From NCBI RefSeq assembly GCF_009183655.1, contig NZ_WEIO01000003.1, forward strand, positions 1 through 64,000: a DNA stretch of 64,000 bases, in the 5' to 3' direction. The notes beneath the pieces are model-generated. The model did no database searches. It worked only from the letters and a program-made list of their open reading frames with translations, and was not told the origin of the DNA. Source of the stretch: Bacillus aerolatus. Lineage in GTDB: Bacteria > Bacillota > Bacilli > Bacillales > Domibacillaceae. Below, in pieces: positions 34,204 to 42,810 of the stretch. The position numbers and the translations under genes are program-made. Within the stretch, counting starts at the first letter, position 1. Each line of letters starts with the position of its first letter.

Positions 34204-34268
34204 TGTACCATTTTACTCAGTATGTTTGCATCATTTTTTAACAAAACATTTTACCTCTTTTTTCGACA
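34204..34268 (-). promoter_or_regulatory. sinI promoter with Spo0A box, copy 2
   Basis: Extended -10 ATGGTACAAT (hexamer 34204-34209) and a perfect 0A box TGTCGAA (34262-34268), beginning 53 bp from the -10, the same spacing as the outer box in copy 1. The -35 is poor, as expected for an activated promoter. Confidence 0.65.
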
Positions 34269-34287
34269 GGTTCATTATGAACCTTCC

Positions 34288-36018
34288 CTACACCATCACT
34301 AATCCATTGACCATTCCCATGACTTCTTTCTCCAGACTAGAAAGCTTTTCTTTACTGTCAGCCATTGACTCGCCTTTCACCGCAAAGTAAAACTTCACTT
34401 TCGGTTCCGTACCTGAAGGGCGTACACACACCCAGGAACCATCAGCTAATTTAAACTTCAATACATTCGATTTCGGCAAATCAATCGACGCTTTAAAGCC
34501 GGTACGAACGTCCGTACACTCACTTGCCGCATAGTCTTCCATCGCTATTAGCGGGATACCATTCATACTTTCGGGTGGCTCATGACGGAACTTCTCTAAA
34601 ATCGACGCGATTTGCTCCGCTCCATCTTTCCCTTTCAACGTCAACGAACTTAGCGACTCTTGATAAAAGCCATACTTCTCAAAGATCTCTATTAATCCAT
34701 CATACAGCGATTTCCCTTGCGCTTTATAATAAGCCGCCACTTCTGCCGCAAATACCGCAGACTGCACCGCATCTTTATCGCGCACAAAATCGCCAATTAA
34801 ATACCCATAACTTTCTTCATAGCCAAATAAAAATGTATGCTCACTCGTTTGCTCAAACTGCTTGATTTTCTCGCCAATAAATTTAAATCCCGTCAGCGTA
34901 TCCATCGTCGTCACACCAAAATCAGCGGCAATTGCCCGGCCAATCTCTGACGTAACGATCGTCTTTAGCACAACACCGTTGTCAGGCAGCGTGCCATTTT
35001 GCTGTTTTTGCTCAAGTAAATAATGCAGCATTAACGCACCCACTTGATTTCCTGTCAGAACGACATACTCACCTTCATGGTTTTTCACTGCTACACCGAG
35101 ACGATCAGCATCAGGATCCGTTCCCATTAAAATATCGGCATCTATCTCTTTTCCATAACGAATCGCCAGCTCAAACGCCACATGCTCTTCAGGATTAGGC
35201 GACTGGACCGTTGAAAAGTTCGAGTCAGGAAGCTCCTGTTCCTTTACAATGGTTACATTCTTGAAACCAAAAGCTTCAAGTCCTGCACACACCGGCTTAT
35301 TCGCTGTTCCATGAAGCGGAGTGAAAACAATGGATAAATCCTTACTAGCTTGCCGGTTCAACTGAATCGACTTCAACGCATCAATATAAGCCCGATCCAC
35401 TGGTTCCCCTATATAAGTAAGCAGCCCTTTCTCTAACAGCTCCTGCTCGTCTCCCGCTTCAATCGCCAGCTCGCTGCCTGCTTCCTGTACATAGCTAATA
35501 ATCACATCAGCCGCAGCCGGAGGAATCTGACCGCCATCTTCCCCGTACACTTTAAAGCCATTATACTTGGGAGGATTATGGCTCGCCGTAATCACCACAC
35601 CGGCATACGCATGCAAATAACACACCGCAAACGACAACACAGGCGTCGGACGCAGCTCTTCAAACACATACGCTTGTACTCCATGCTTGCCAACTGCTTT
35701 CGCCACTTCCAACGCAAACTCCGGCGACATGTGACGGCAATCATAAGCAATCACCACACCGCGCATCATTGCTTCCTCTCCCTGTTCCACAATATAACGT
35801 GCCAACCCTTCCGCCGCTTTCCGGACCGTGTAAATATTCATCCGATTCGTCCCCGGCCCTAACTCACCGCGCATGCCGCCTGTCCCAAACTCCAACTCTT
35901 TATAAAAACTATCCTCAAGCAACTTGTCATCTTCTTGAATAGCTAGTAATCTATCCTTTAACCCTTCATCCAGCGCTTCATGACTTAGCCATTGATCTGC
36001 TTTCTCTTTCCAGGACAT
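34288..36018 (-). CDS. pgcA: Phosphoglucomutase/phosphomannomutase, PgcA type
   Basis: A 576-residue alpha-D-phosphohexomutase that interconverts glucose 6- and 1-phosphate and so feeds UDP-glucose into wall and matrix polymers. Motifs are the active-site phosphoserine loop [16 protein letters not shown], metal loop [10 protein letters not shown], sugar loop GYEESYG and phosphate-binding [12 protein letters not shown]. The length fits Bacillus PgcA. AAAGGAG precedes the ATG. Its promoter at 36271-36299 has a SinR-type inverted repeat in the spacer, with further heptads in the roughly 245-nt leader. In B. subtilis the orthologue is needed for normal biofilms. Confidence 0.93.
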   Translation of the reverse strand: MSWKEKADQWLSHEALDEGLKDRLLAIQEDDKLLEDSFYKELEFGTGGMRGELGPGTNRMNIYTVRKAAEGLARYIVEQGEEAMMRGVVIAYDCRHMSPEFALEVAKAVGKHGVQAYVFEELRPTPVLSFAVCYLHAYAGVVITASHNPPKYNGFKVYGEDGGQIPPAAADVIISYVQEAGSELAIEAGDEQELLEKGLLTYIGEPVDRAYIDALKSIQLNRQASKDLSIVFTPLHGTANKPVCAGLEAFGFKNVTIVKEQELPDSNFSTVQSPNPEEHVAFELAIRYGKEIDADILMGTDPDADRLGVAVKNHEGEYVVLTGNQVGALMLHYLLEQKQQNGTLPDNGVVLKTIVTSEIGRAIAADFGVTTMDTLTGFKFIGEKIKQFEQTSEHTFLFGYEESYGYLIGDFVRDKDAVQSAVFAAEVAAYYKAQGKSLYDGLIEIFEKYGFYQESLSSLTLKGKDGAEQIASILEKFRHEPPESMNGIPLIAMEDYAASECTDVRTGFKASIDLPKSNVLKFKLADGSWVCVRPSGTEPKVKFYFAVKGESMADSKEKLSSLEKEVMGMVNGLVMV

Positions 36019-36068
36019 AGAATCGCTCCTTTATTTCCATACTTATGTAAAAAACAGCCGGGCACCTA

Positions 36069-36177
36069 GTTCTTTCATCACTTTTTTTAAAAAAATCCTT
36101 TAAATTAATTTCCTTTGCTATTCTTTTATCAACACAATTCTCTTTATTGGCACAATCCATCTTTCTTAATAAAGAAC
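36069..36177. promoter_or_regulatory. Extra SinR-like heptads in the pgcA leader
   Basis: GTTCTTT at 36069-36075 and AAAGAAC at 36171-36177. The second is part of TTCTTAATAAAGAA (36163-36176), an imperfect version of the full palindrome at 36277. They match the SinR heptad GTTCTYT on one or other strand. Confidence 0.45.
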
Positions 36178-36270
36178 ACTTTAAACAAAAAAAATAACTT
36201 CATTCAAAAGAATATAAATACATAATTTCATATCGATATCTATTTGCTAGAAGTTCATATTATACCATTC

Positions 36271-36299
36271 ATCTTAGTTCTTTATAAAGAACATGTCAA
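36271..36299 (-). promoter_or_regulatory. pgcA promoter with SinR operator in the spacer
   Basis: -35 TTGACA (36294-36299), spacer of exactly 17, -10 TAAGAT (36271-36276). The spacer contains the perfect palindrome GTTCTTTATAAAGAAC (36277-36292): two inverted GTTCTYT heptads separated by 2 bp, the geometry of the known SinR operator (GTTCTCT-AA-AGAGAAC). A repressor bound here would block RNA polymerase directly. Confidence 0.75.
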
Positions 36300-36883
36300 C
36301 ACTTATGTTTTTGGACTCTTTTTCCCTTTCCAAACCGAAGTAAGTATACAACTATAAAGCAGCCTCCATTTGCTTTCTTAGAAAATGACTAAACATATGT
36401 AAACAGGCGCTGCCCGACACCAAGGAACTCTTTCCCTGTATGTTCCAAAGGCACTTTCGACAAAGTGAATATTGCCCCAGCCCTCTTGAGGTTCGTAACC
36501 TTCTAGCGGCAATAAGACATCTTTCGTAAAATACATGAACGTTCCCCTCTTTGAAATAGACAACAAGACCCAATTACGATGTCAGAATATTATGATTATT
36601 GCATTATTTACTTTGTTAAATTTAAGAGCCATTATATAAGTAGTGCTATAGGGTACTTGATGCTTGTCATACACCTGGACATGCTCTTGCCTGCATTGGA
36701 GGTTCGAAGCGGGAAAAAGGGCTCCTTAGAAAGCGTAGATTACAACAAGTCTGTCCATAGAGAGTTTATCCACCCTGTCAAACATGGAGTGTATTGGAGG
36801 CGATAAATGAAAAAATGAGTTGCAGGCACAAAGCAGAATTATACCGTGAATCTGTCTAACTACTAATCTACGATAGGAGAATG
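36300..36883. other. Gene-poor region with decayed sequence
   Basis: Between the pgcA promoter and the amidohydrolase. On the minus strand at about 36352-36573 two overlapping frames (one with YFTKDVLLPLEGYEPQEGWG, the other ending FSHFLRKQMEAAL) look like one former gene broken by a frameshift, family unknown. On the plus strand a possible metallo-beta-lactamase-fold scrap lies at 36644. No intact gene supported. Confidence 0.4.
36644..36760 (+). pseudogene. Possible scrap of an MBL-fold hydrolase
   Basis: A frame without a start codon reads YRVLDACHTPGHALACIGG, resembling the VIHTPGHTPG motif of metallo-beta-lactamase-fold hydrolases, bounded by stop codons on both sides. Too short to be certain. 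Confidence 0.3.
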
Positions 36884-38629
36884 ATGTTGAAAAAGATTCA
36901 TTTAAGTACAAAAAAAATACTTATACTCGCTTTAGTCATAGCCTTGTGTATGGGATTTTCGTCTTCTGGGACCCTTCCTAAGAAGCTTGATCCTCTTGCA
37001 CCTGATACTGTTTATGTAAACGGAAAAATTATTACAATGGATGCGGATTCTTCTTCTGCTGAAGCCGTAGCTGTGAAAGAAGGCAAAATCATAGCCGTCG
37101 GGAAGAGCAAGGACATCCGTCAATTGGCCGGGCGTTCTACTAAAACGGTTGATTTGAAGGGGAAAGTTATGCTGCCGGGATTAATTGATGCGCACAGCCA
37201 CTTTCCAAGTTCCGGTCTAGTCGGGGCAGTTTATGTTGATTTAAACAGCCCGCCGGTTGGATCAATTGAAAAAATCCAAGACATTATCGATGTGTTGACC
37301 GAACGTTCACAGAAAACAACAGAAGGCGAATGGATACTCGGTCGAGGCTATGATCAAACGCTTATAAAGGAAAAACGTCATCCAACCCGTGATGACCTTG
37401 ATCAAGTGTCGACTAAACACCCAATCTTTCTTACGCATACCTCTGGGCATCTTGCTGTAGCTAACAGTGCGGCACTTAAGCTAGCAGGAATTACGAAAGA
37501 TACCCCCAACCCAGATGGCGGTACGATTTGGAAAGATCGTGAAACAGGAGAGCCGACAGGCGTGTTGGAAGAAGGTGCGATGACATTAGTCAGCAAGCAC
37601 GTCCCACCCGCTTCATTCGAACAAAATGTAGAAGCGGTGAAAGAAGCCGTTAAGCAATATACCGCAGCTGGGGTGACGACATCTATCATCGCCTCAGGAA
37701 GTAAAGAAAGCTTGATCAACCTGCAGAAATACTCCAAGCAAGGAATTTTGCCGCTTAGAATTACAACAATGGGCACTGGAGGAGGTCTTGGTGATGTGTC
37801 TGCCTCTCCGGGGGAAGTGGGCGGCTTTATCACTGGATTTGGAAATGACATGCTGAAGCTTGGTGCCGTTAAGATGTGGCAAGATGGGTCCATCCAAGGA
37901 TACACCGGCTATTTAAGTAAACCATACCACGTGCCGCCGGGAGACGACCCAGACTACCGGGGACATCCGCTTCAAAGCCGTGAAAAATTAGCCGAGCGCG
38001 TCACAGAACTGCACAAAAATGGATATCAAGTGGCCATTCATGGGAACGGAGACGCAGCCATTGATGACATTCTTTACGCTTTCCGCAAAGCGCAAGAGGC
38101 ATTCCCACGGAAAGATGCTCGTCACCGCATTGAGCACGCTCAAATGGCTAGAGAAGACCAGCTTGACGAAATGAAAGAATTAGGGATCACACCTTCTTTC
38201 TATGTCTCGCATACATTCTTTTGGGGAGATCAACACTGGGAAACGTTTATGGGACCTGAAAGAGCGGCTCGTATGAGTCCACTCAACTCGGCCGTTAAAC
38301 GCGGGATCCGATTCAGTATTCACCTAGATACACCAGTTACTCCGATGAGTCCATTACAAGGAGTCTGGTCGGCTGTCAACCGAACAGCAAGAAGCGGCGA
38401 GGTAATCGGACCAGAACAGCGGGTCACGCGGATGGAAGCCCTTCGCGCAGTAACAATTGACGCCGCATGGCAAAACTTCGAGGAAAACATTAAAGGATCC
38501 ATTGAACAAGGAAAATACGCAGACTTCGTTATTTTAGAAGAAAACCCGTTAACCGTTGATCCTATGAAAATAAAGGACATTAACATACTTGAGACCATCA
38601 TCAACGGAGATACGGTATATAAGAAATAA
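36884..38629 (+). CDS. YtcJ-like amidohydrolase with signal segment
   Basis: About 581 residues, paralogous to the enzyme at 5628. An N-terminal hydrophobic stretch (ILILALVIALCMGFSSSG) suggests export or membrane attachment; the IALC cysteine is not a good lipobox. Catalytic motifs are DAHSHFP, THTSGHLA, AIHGNGDAA, HRIEHAQ and IHLDTP, so the metal-site set is complete. Start choice is uncertain: ATG at 36881 abuts AGGAG, ATG at 36884 is 4 nt away, TTG at 36887 is 7 nt away. Unlike the paralog it stands alone, without a symporter beside it. Confidence 0.83.
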   Translation: MLKKIHLSTKKILILALVIALCMGFSSSGTLPKKLDPLAPDTVYVNGKIITMDADSSSAEAVAVKEGKIIAVGKSKDIRQLAGRSTKTVDLKGKVMLPGLIDAHSHFPSSGLVGAVYVDLNSPPVGSIEKIQDIIDVLTERSQKTTEGEWILGRGYDQTLIKEKRHPTRDDLDQVSTKHPIFLTHTSGHLAVANSAALKLAGITKDTPNPDGGTIWKDRETGEPTGVLEEGAMTLVSKHVPPASFEQNVEAVKEAVKQYTAAGVTTSIIASGSKESLINLQKYSKQGILPLRITTMGTGGGLGDVSASPGEVGGFITGFGNDMLKLGAVKMWQDGSIQGYTGYLSKPYHVPPGDDPDYRGHPLQSREKLAERVTELHKNGYQVAIHGNGDAAIDDILYAFRKAQEAFPRKDARHRIEHAQMAREDQLDEMKELGITPSFYVSHTFFWGDQHWETFMGPERAARMSPLNSAVKRGIRFSIHLDTPVTPMSPLQGVWSAVNRTARSGEVIGPEQRVTRMEALRAVTIDAAWQNFEENIKGSIEQGKYADFVILEENPLTVDPMKIKDINILETIINGDTVYKK

Positions 38630-38639
38630 ATGAAACTTG

Positions 38640-38673
38640 TTCCCCAACAGAGGTGGTTTTCTCTGTTGGGGAA
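38640..38673. terminator. Hairpin after the amidohydrolase
   Basis: A perfect 13-bp stem (TTCCCCAACAGAG/CTCTGTTGGGGAA), 8-nt loop, between convergent genes. The T-runs are weak. Confidence 0.65.
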
Positions 38674-38704
38674 ATGAAGTTATTAGGCACCTAATGTTCG
38701 TTCT

Positions 38705-38848
38705 TCACCTCCGCTCTTGAACAATCAACTGAAGCCTCTCCGATAGCTCTTGAACAAGTTCCTCAGCAGCAACACTCACTTCACTCCCGCGTTCATACCC
38801 AAAGGCTATTATTTGTTTATATAACTCCCTTTTCTCCTGTTCACTCAC
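38705..38848 (-). CDS. Small conserved VanZ-partner protein, copy A (47 aa)
   Basis: 47 codons from GTG: SEQEKRELYKQIIAFGYERG, then SEVSVAAEELVQELSERLQL and a short charged end. Two amphipathic helices, no membrane segment. The GTG overlaps the last 8 nt of the VanZ-like 3 gene (inside AGTGAGTGA), implying coupling. The copy at 45537 is nearly the same with mostly conservative changes, a sign of selection on the protein. No known family recognised. Confidence 0.75.
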   Translation of the reverse strand: MSEQEKRELYKQIIAFGYERGSEVSVAAEELVQELSERLQLIVQERR

Positions 38849-39284
38849 TACTTTTCCCTCTCCCATTCACAGAATCATAATCAACCGATTTATTAAAATG
38901 GTTTTTCTTCCCAAAAACAAACAAAGCAAGTGCCGCACCAACTGAATCTAATAAAACATCCGCTATAGAAGCCGTTCGTCCTGGAACAAATGACTGGTAA
39001 AATCCATCTGTCACTGCATACACAGTCGTCAGCAGCCAAGCAAAGAAAAACCTTTTCTTCCGAAACACAAAAGTAAATAAAATAGCAAGGAAACCAAACA
39101 TCATCACATGAGTAGCCTTACGGATGAGGAAATTAACCATTTTCGCTTGTTCATCATCTAAACCGAACCATTGCTGGAAGAGGCTGAACGTAGTGGAACC
39201 TGAGAGAAATGGCGAGGCGGTAAACGAGAAGATGAGGGAACACCATACAATCGGTACAACAACTAGGAAGAAGCTCTTTTTCAT
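38841..39284 (-). CDS. VanZ-like membrane protein 3
   Basis: 147 residues, about four helices, close to VanZ-like 2 and 4 (SFTASPFLSGST, KATHVMMFGFLAILF, FYQSFVPGRTASIADVLLDS). In VanZ-like 2 and 4 the motif reads TDEFHQSF/ATDEFHQSF, here TDGFYQSF; the change in this usually conserved DEFHQ motif could impair it. AGAGG precedes the ATG. It overlaps the small partner gene. A hairpin lies in its leader at 39327. Confidence 0.85.
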   Translation of the reverse strand: MKKSFFLVVVPIVWCSLIFSFTASPFLSGSTTFSLFQQWFGLDDEQAKMVNFLIRKATHVMMFGFLAILFTFVFRKKRFFFAWLLTTVYAVTDGFYQSFVPGRTASIADVLLDSVGAALALFVFGKKNHFNKSVDYDSVNGRGKSSE

Positions 39285-39326
39285 AGTAAAACCTCTAACT
39301 ATACATATTCTTCATACGAAAAAAAA

Positions 39327-39352
39327 GACTGGCTCGTCGTAGTGAGTCAGTT
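39327..39352 (-). terminator. Hairpin in the leader of VanZ-like 3
   Basis: ACTGGCTC/GAGTCAGT with one G-T pair. The minus strand runs into TTTTTTTTCGTATGAAGAATATG before the AGAGG of VanZ-like 3. It could end the symporter transcript from 39524 or attenuate VanZ. Confidence 0.6.
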
Positions 39353-39468
39353 CCCGGTTAAAAAAATATAAAAGTTGTCTATTGAACGGAATGTTGACTG
39401 GCACCCCACTTCTCGGATTTTCCTCAACAGATTCCTCTTTCCCAAGAGAACATTCGTTCCACAAATAT

Positions 39469-39487
39469 CGGGGAGTGACAGGCACCG
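39469..39487 (-). repeat. GGTGCCTGTCACTCCCC dispersed repeat, copy e
   Basis: CGGTGCCTGTCACTCCCCG on the minus strand, 36 bp after the symporter stop, same orientation as copies b and c. It is preceded by a GGCGCCGCTTAGCGG hairpin-like stretch. Confidence 0.7.
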
Positions 39488-39523
39488 CTAAGCGGCGCCT
39501 AGCTCCCAAGACATTCTTATTCA

Positions 39524-41113
39524 TTATATTACGGGTATATAATAAAATATAAAAGTTATAAGAATAACCAAAACACCAGATCCAATTAAAATCTTAGGAT
39601 ATCTTTTTGTTTGTTTGATGGCCTTTTTATCGTACTCATCCTCAGGTAGTATCATTAATTGTCTATGGTATTCAATTTCTTCTTTTGTTGGGGAAGTCAG
39701 CTTGGAGCCGATGATTAAAGCACCTAAAGAACAGATGCCTCCAAACACGGCGGAATTCAGATAAATCGGAAGAGTGATGATTTCAAAAAACCTCGCAATT
39801 TCTGTAACTACTACTCCAACAAATCCGGCTGTGATACTCCAAAAAGCACCTGCTTTTGTCACTTTATTTGATAGCACACTTGCGAAGGCAACAGGCCCCC
39901 ACGAAGCAGCAAAAAGAGTAGCGGCAAATACGGAAATCCAAAAAATTGCCGGCGGCTGATAAATCGTTATGATTAAACTGATAACACTTACCAAAATGAT
40001 GACGATTCGGCTCGTTCTCAATAATTGTTTATCGGACATAGACGTATTTTTTAATAAGTCTTTCGAAATGCTGTTTCCGATCAATTGAAGAAACGTAGAA
40101 CTTGAAGACAACGCAGCTGCCAAAATACCACTGATGGCGATAACCCCAATCCATGTTGGAACGAGATTCATCACGGACCAGATAAACACCCGCTCTGATG
40201 GCTCTATCGATGGGTTGATACTATTTACTGTCAACATAGTAATATGCAAAAATAAATAAATGAAAGCTAAGATGATAGTAGCAATAATAGAGGAACGAAT
40301 GGCCACATGTTCATTTTTAGCCATTAAATATCTGCTAGTTTGCCATGGGCTTACAGCAATGACAAACCCCCATACAATGCCGATGATGATCACATAAAGC
40401 AGAATGTCTGTAGAAGAACCCATATAAGCTCCTTCTCCTGTAATACCATGCCAGCTTAGCATATTAGGCTTTGCTTCCAAATTAGCCGTTTTAACCAACG
40501 CTTCCGGTAAACCTCCAGCAGCATTTAAAATGTAGGGAATGGATAAAAACGTAGCTATTGTGAAAACTAAAAACATAATCGTATCTGTAACTAAAACACC
40601 CTTGGCACCTGATGAGAAGGTAATAATAGTATAGATCGCTGTAATGAGTACTAAAGACAATGTGTAGTTAATGCCAGTAATTTCTGAAAATAACAATCCT
40701 GCGCCTTGTGTAACAGCCACTAAATACGCCGTGATTCCTATAACTAGCGTAAGCGCTGCCACTATTCTTACTTTTTGGGAATTAAATCTCTCTCCAAAGT
40801 ACTCTGGAAGTGTTAATGCTTTACTTCTTCTTAAGTATCTCCCAAAAAACAGAACGCCTATAATGTATCCCGGTAATACGAAAATGGACATAATCAACAG
40901 AGGAATGGCATATCCATCATAGGAGAACCCCGCATCTCCCATAAAAGCGACTGTACTTAAATAGGAGGCAACTAAAGAACCAACAATCAATAATGTCGAG
41001 GCATTTCTTCCTGATACATAATAATCTTCTAAGTTTTTTACTTTTTTAGAAATGAAAAGACCGACTAGACTATAAAAAACAAAAGACACTAATGCTCCAA
41101 TCGTGTAGATCAT
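39524..41113 (-). CDS. Sodium:solute symporter family protein, type 3
   Basis: A 529-residue SSF transporter with about 13 helices, distinct from the other two (DYYVSGRNASTLLIVGSLVA, YLSTVAFMGDAGFSYDG, LPEYFGERFNS, ILAAALSSSSTFLQLIGNSI). GGAGGGG precedes the ATG. A 30-codon hydrophobic ORF ends 21 bp upstream, and the D-amino-acid-oxidase-like gene precedes that on the same strand, so the substrate may be an amine or amino acid oxidised by that enzyme. Confidence 0.88.
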   Translation of the reverse strand: MIYTIGALVSFVFYSLVGLFISKKVKNLEDYYVSGRNASTLLIVGSLVASYLSTVAFMGDAGFSYDGYAIPLLIMSIFVLPGYIIGVLFFGRYLRRSKALTLPEYFGERFNSQKVRIVAALTLVIGITAYLVAVTQGAGLLFSEITGINYTLSLVLITAIYTIITFSSGAKGVLVTDTIMFLVFTIATFLSIPYILNAAGGLPEALVKTANLEAKPNMLSWHGITGEGAYMGSSTDILLYVIIIGIVWGFVIAVSPWQTSRYLMAKNEHVAIRSSIIATIILAFIYLFLHITMLTVNSINPSIEPSERVFIWSVMNLVPTWIGVIAISGILAAALSSSSTFLQLIGNSISKDLLKNTSMSDKQLLRTSRIVIILVSVISLIITIYQPPAIFWISVFAATLFAASWGPVAFASVLSNKVTKAGAFWSITAGFVGVVVTEIARFFEIITLPIYLNSAVFGGICSLGALIIGSKLTSPTKEEIEYHRQLMILPEDEYDKKAIKQTKRYPKILIGSGVLVILITFIFYYIPVI

Positions 41114-41134
41114 CTAGAACCCCTCCAAATCACA

Positions 41135-41227
41135 TTATTTATAAACTCTCCTCATAAAGACCTCCGTAACAAAACCAGTTGCAATCATTATACCCCCATA
41201 AGAAAGTGCAAAAATTAGTTCTCCCAC
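41135..41227 (-). CDS. Possible small transmembrane partner of the symporter (30 aa)
   Basis: A 30-codon frame starting at GTG 41227: GELIFALSYGGIMIATGFVT, then EVFMRRVYK. One predicted helix with a positive tail, the usual topology of tiny membrane subunits. GGGAGG lies 10 nt upstream. Its position just before an SSF gene recalls small accessory proteins found with other SSF symporters, though the sequence is not one I recognise. Confidence 0.5.
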   Translation of the reverse strand: MGELIFALSYGGIMIATGFVTEVFMRRVYK

Positions 41228-41395
41228 CGTTAACTTCCCTCCCTGCGCTAATTAGTCCAGTAAGATAAATCTCCCTCCGTTATAGAAAAGGGCGATTTAT
41301 GATGAATATTTTGTATTCGATATCATTTATAATCCATCATCGATTTTATTTCAACAATATTCTGAATAGTTCAGACGTAGGAAGTAAACTAGCTG

Positions 41396-42664
41396 TTAAT
41401 TTAATTTATCTAAAAGTCTGAAGTATAGGTTGGCAGAGCTGACAAGAAACTTCTTTTGATTATATAAAGGAATACTTTTCAACGGAGTATTCTCAAAGGT
41501 TTTATTTATCCTTTCTTCCCGTAAGATGCATTGTGCCAATAGCTGTCCGTGAAGCGTTGATTGAGATGCCCCGTGTCCGGTGTAACCTACGGAGTAATAA
41601 GCTCCTTGAGTTGTTCTCCCTATTACCGGAAACTTATCGATCGTCGCTCCTATTAATCCTCCCCACTGATAATCAATAGAAACACCTGAAAGCTCGGGGA
41701 AAACAGTGGTTAGCTTACTATATAACTCGTTAAAATATTTTTTCTTTGCCGGATAACCAATTCCCGATCCTCCGAATATGATTCTAGAATCAGGTGTCTG
41801 CCGAAAATAATTGGTAAGGTTAATCGTATCAAAAAGCATCCGATTATTCGGTATTAACGTAGATAGCAGCTGTTCATCTAACTTTTCTGTTGCAACAAGA
41901 AAACTAGAGATAGGAAGAACCCCTTTGTGCAGCTCTGGCTCAATTTTATTTGAATAACCGTCGGTCGCAAAAATAAGTTCTTTTGCTGTCACCTTTCCCT
42001 TTTCGGAAGATACGATAAAGAATTGTCCAGATTTTTTAATATCCATAGCTTTTGTTTGTTCATATATTTCAGCTCCAAGATCCGCTGTTACTTCCGCCAG
42101 TCCGCGGACATAATTAAGCGGATGAAAGCCGTAACTTTTTGGGTCAAGAAAACCAACTTGATAAAAATCGGAATTTACTTCTTGTTGTAAAGCATCGTCC
42201 GTTAATACTTCAACTTCTCTATTAAAATGCTTAAGGATTAGTTCTCGTTCACGCTCAAAATCCTTTGCCTTTTTTTTATTTTTAGATAAAGCAACATGAC
42301 CAGACTTCCTGATAGAACAATCAATTTGGTGCTCGCTCGCAATTCGTTCAACCGCTTGAATGCTATCTAATGCATATTGATCCAGTCTTTTCGCCTCATC
42401 TACTCCCCACCTATTGATAAGTGCACTAGCGGAAAGTTTATACCCCGTGTTCATCATCCCGCCGTTACGCCCACTAGCTCCCCAGCCAATGGTATGTTGC
42501 TCTAAAACAACAGTACGAACTCCTTGCTTTTGAAGATAATAAGATGCAGCGATACCAGTAAAACCACCACCGATAATCACAACGTCCGCAGTTACGTGAT
42601 CGCTTAAAAATGGATATGTTCGCTTATACTTCGTCGTTGCCTCCCATAATGTATCCGTTTTCAA
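41396..42664 (-). CDS. FAD-dependent amine/D-amino acid oxidoreductase (DAO family)
   Basis: 422 residues. An ADP-binding GGGFTGIAASYYLQKQG at about 31-47 follows a short leader; then GWGASGRNGGMMNTGY, and a C-terminal FAD motif GYTGHGASQSTLHGQ. Similar to PuuB/OrdL-like gamma-glutamylputrescine oxidases and glycine-oxidase-like enzymes; the substrate is not certain. It starts at TTG 42664 after AAAGGAG. Divergent from a MerR-like regulator gene and upstream of the symporter, a typical regulated catabolic unit. Confidence 0.85.
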   Translation of the reverse strand: MKTDTLWEATTKYKRTYPFLSDHVTADVVIIGGGFTGIAASYYLQKQGVRTVVLEQHTIGWGASGRNGGMMNTGYKLSASALINRWGVDEAKRLDQYALDSIQAVERIASEHQIDCSIRKSGHVALSKNKKKAKDFERERELILKHFNREVEVLTDDALQQEVNSDFYQVGFLDPKSYGFHPLNYVRGLAEVTADLGAEIYEQTKAMDIKKSGQFFIVSSEKGKVTAKELIFATDGYSNKIEPELHKGVLPISSFLVATEKLDEQLLSTLIPNNRMLFDTINLTNYFRQTPDSRIIFGGSGIGYPAKKKYFNELYSKLTTVFPELSGVSIDYQWGGLIGATIDKFPVIGRTTQGAYYSVGYTGHGASQSTLHGQLLAQCILREERINKTFENTPLKSIPLYNQKKFLVSSANLYFRLLDKLN

Positions 42665-42756
42665 TATTCGCCACTCCTTTCAAGATGTATCATTATTTTA
42701 ATCAGTGGGGGATACTACACTGCAACAAACAAATTAACGGAAAATTCTTTCAACCA

Positions 42757-42785
42757 TTGAGCATACTCCATGGTTAATTTATAAT
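42757..42785 (+). promoter_or_regulatory. Promoter of the MerR-like gene
   Basis: TTGAGC, 17-bp spacer, TATAAT, 25 bp before the ATG at 42811, with GAGGAGGGG ribosome binding site between. A CCATGG palindrome is inside the spacer. Confidence 0.6.
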
Positions 42786-42810
42786 AGATTGCAAGAGGAG
42801 GGGAAACTAC

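Noticed and set aside
35978-36160. 60-codon ORF upstream of and overlapping pgcA
   Set aside because: It overlaps the pgcA start and its ribosome binding site in another frame, has no good start signal, and lies in the long regulated leader.
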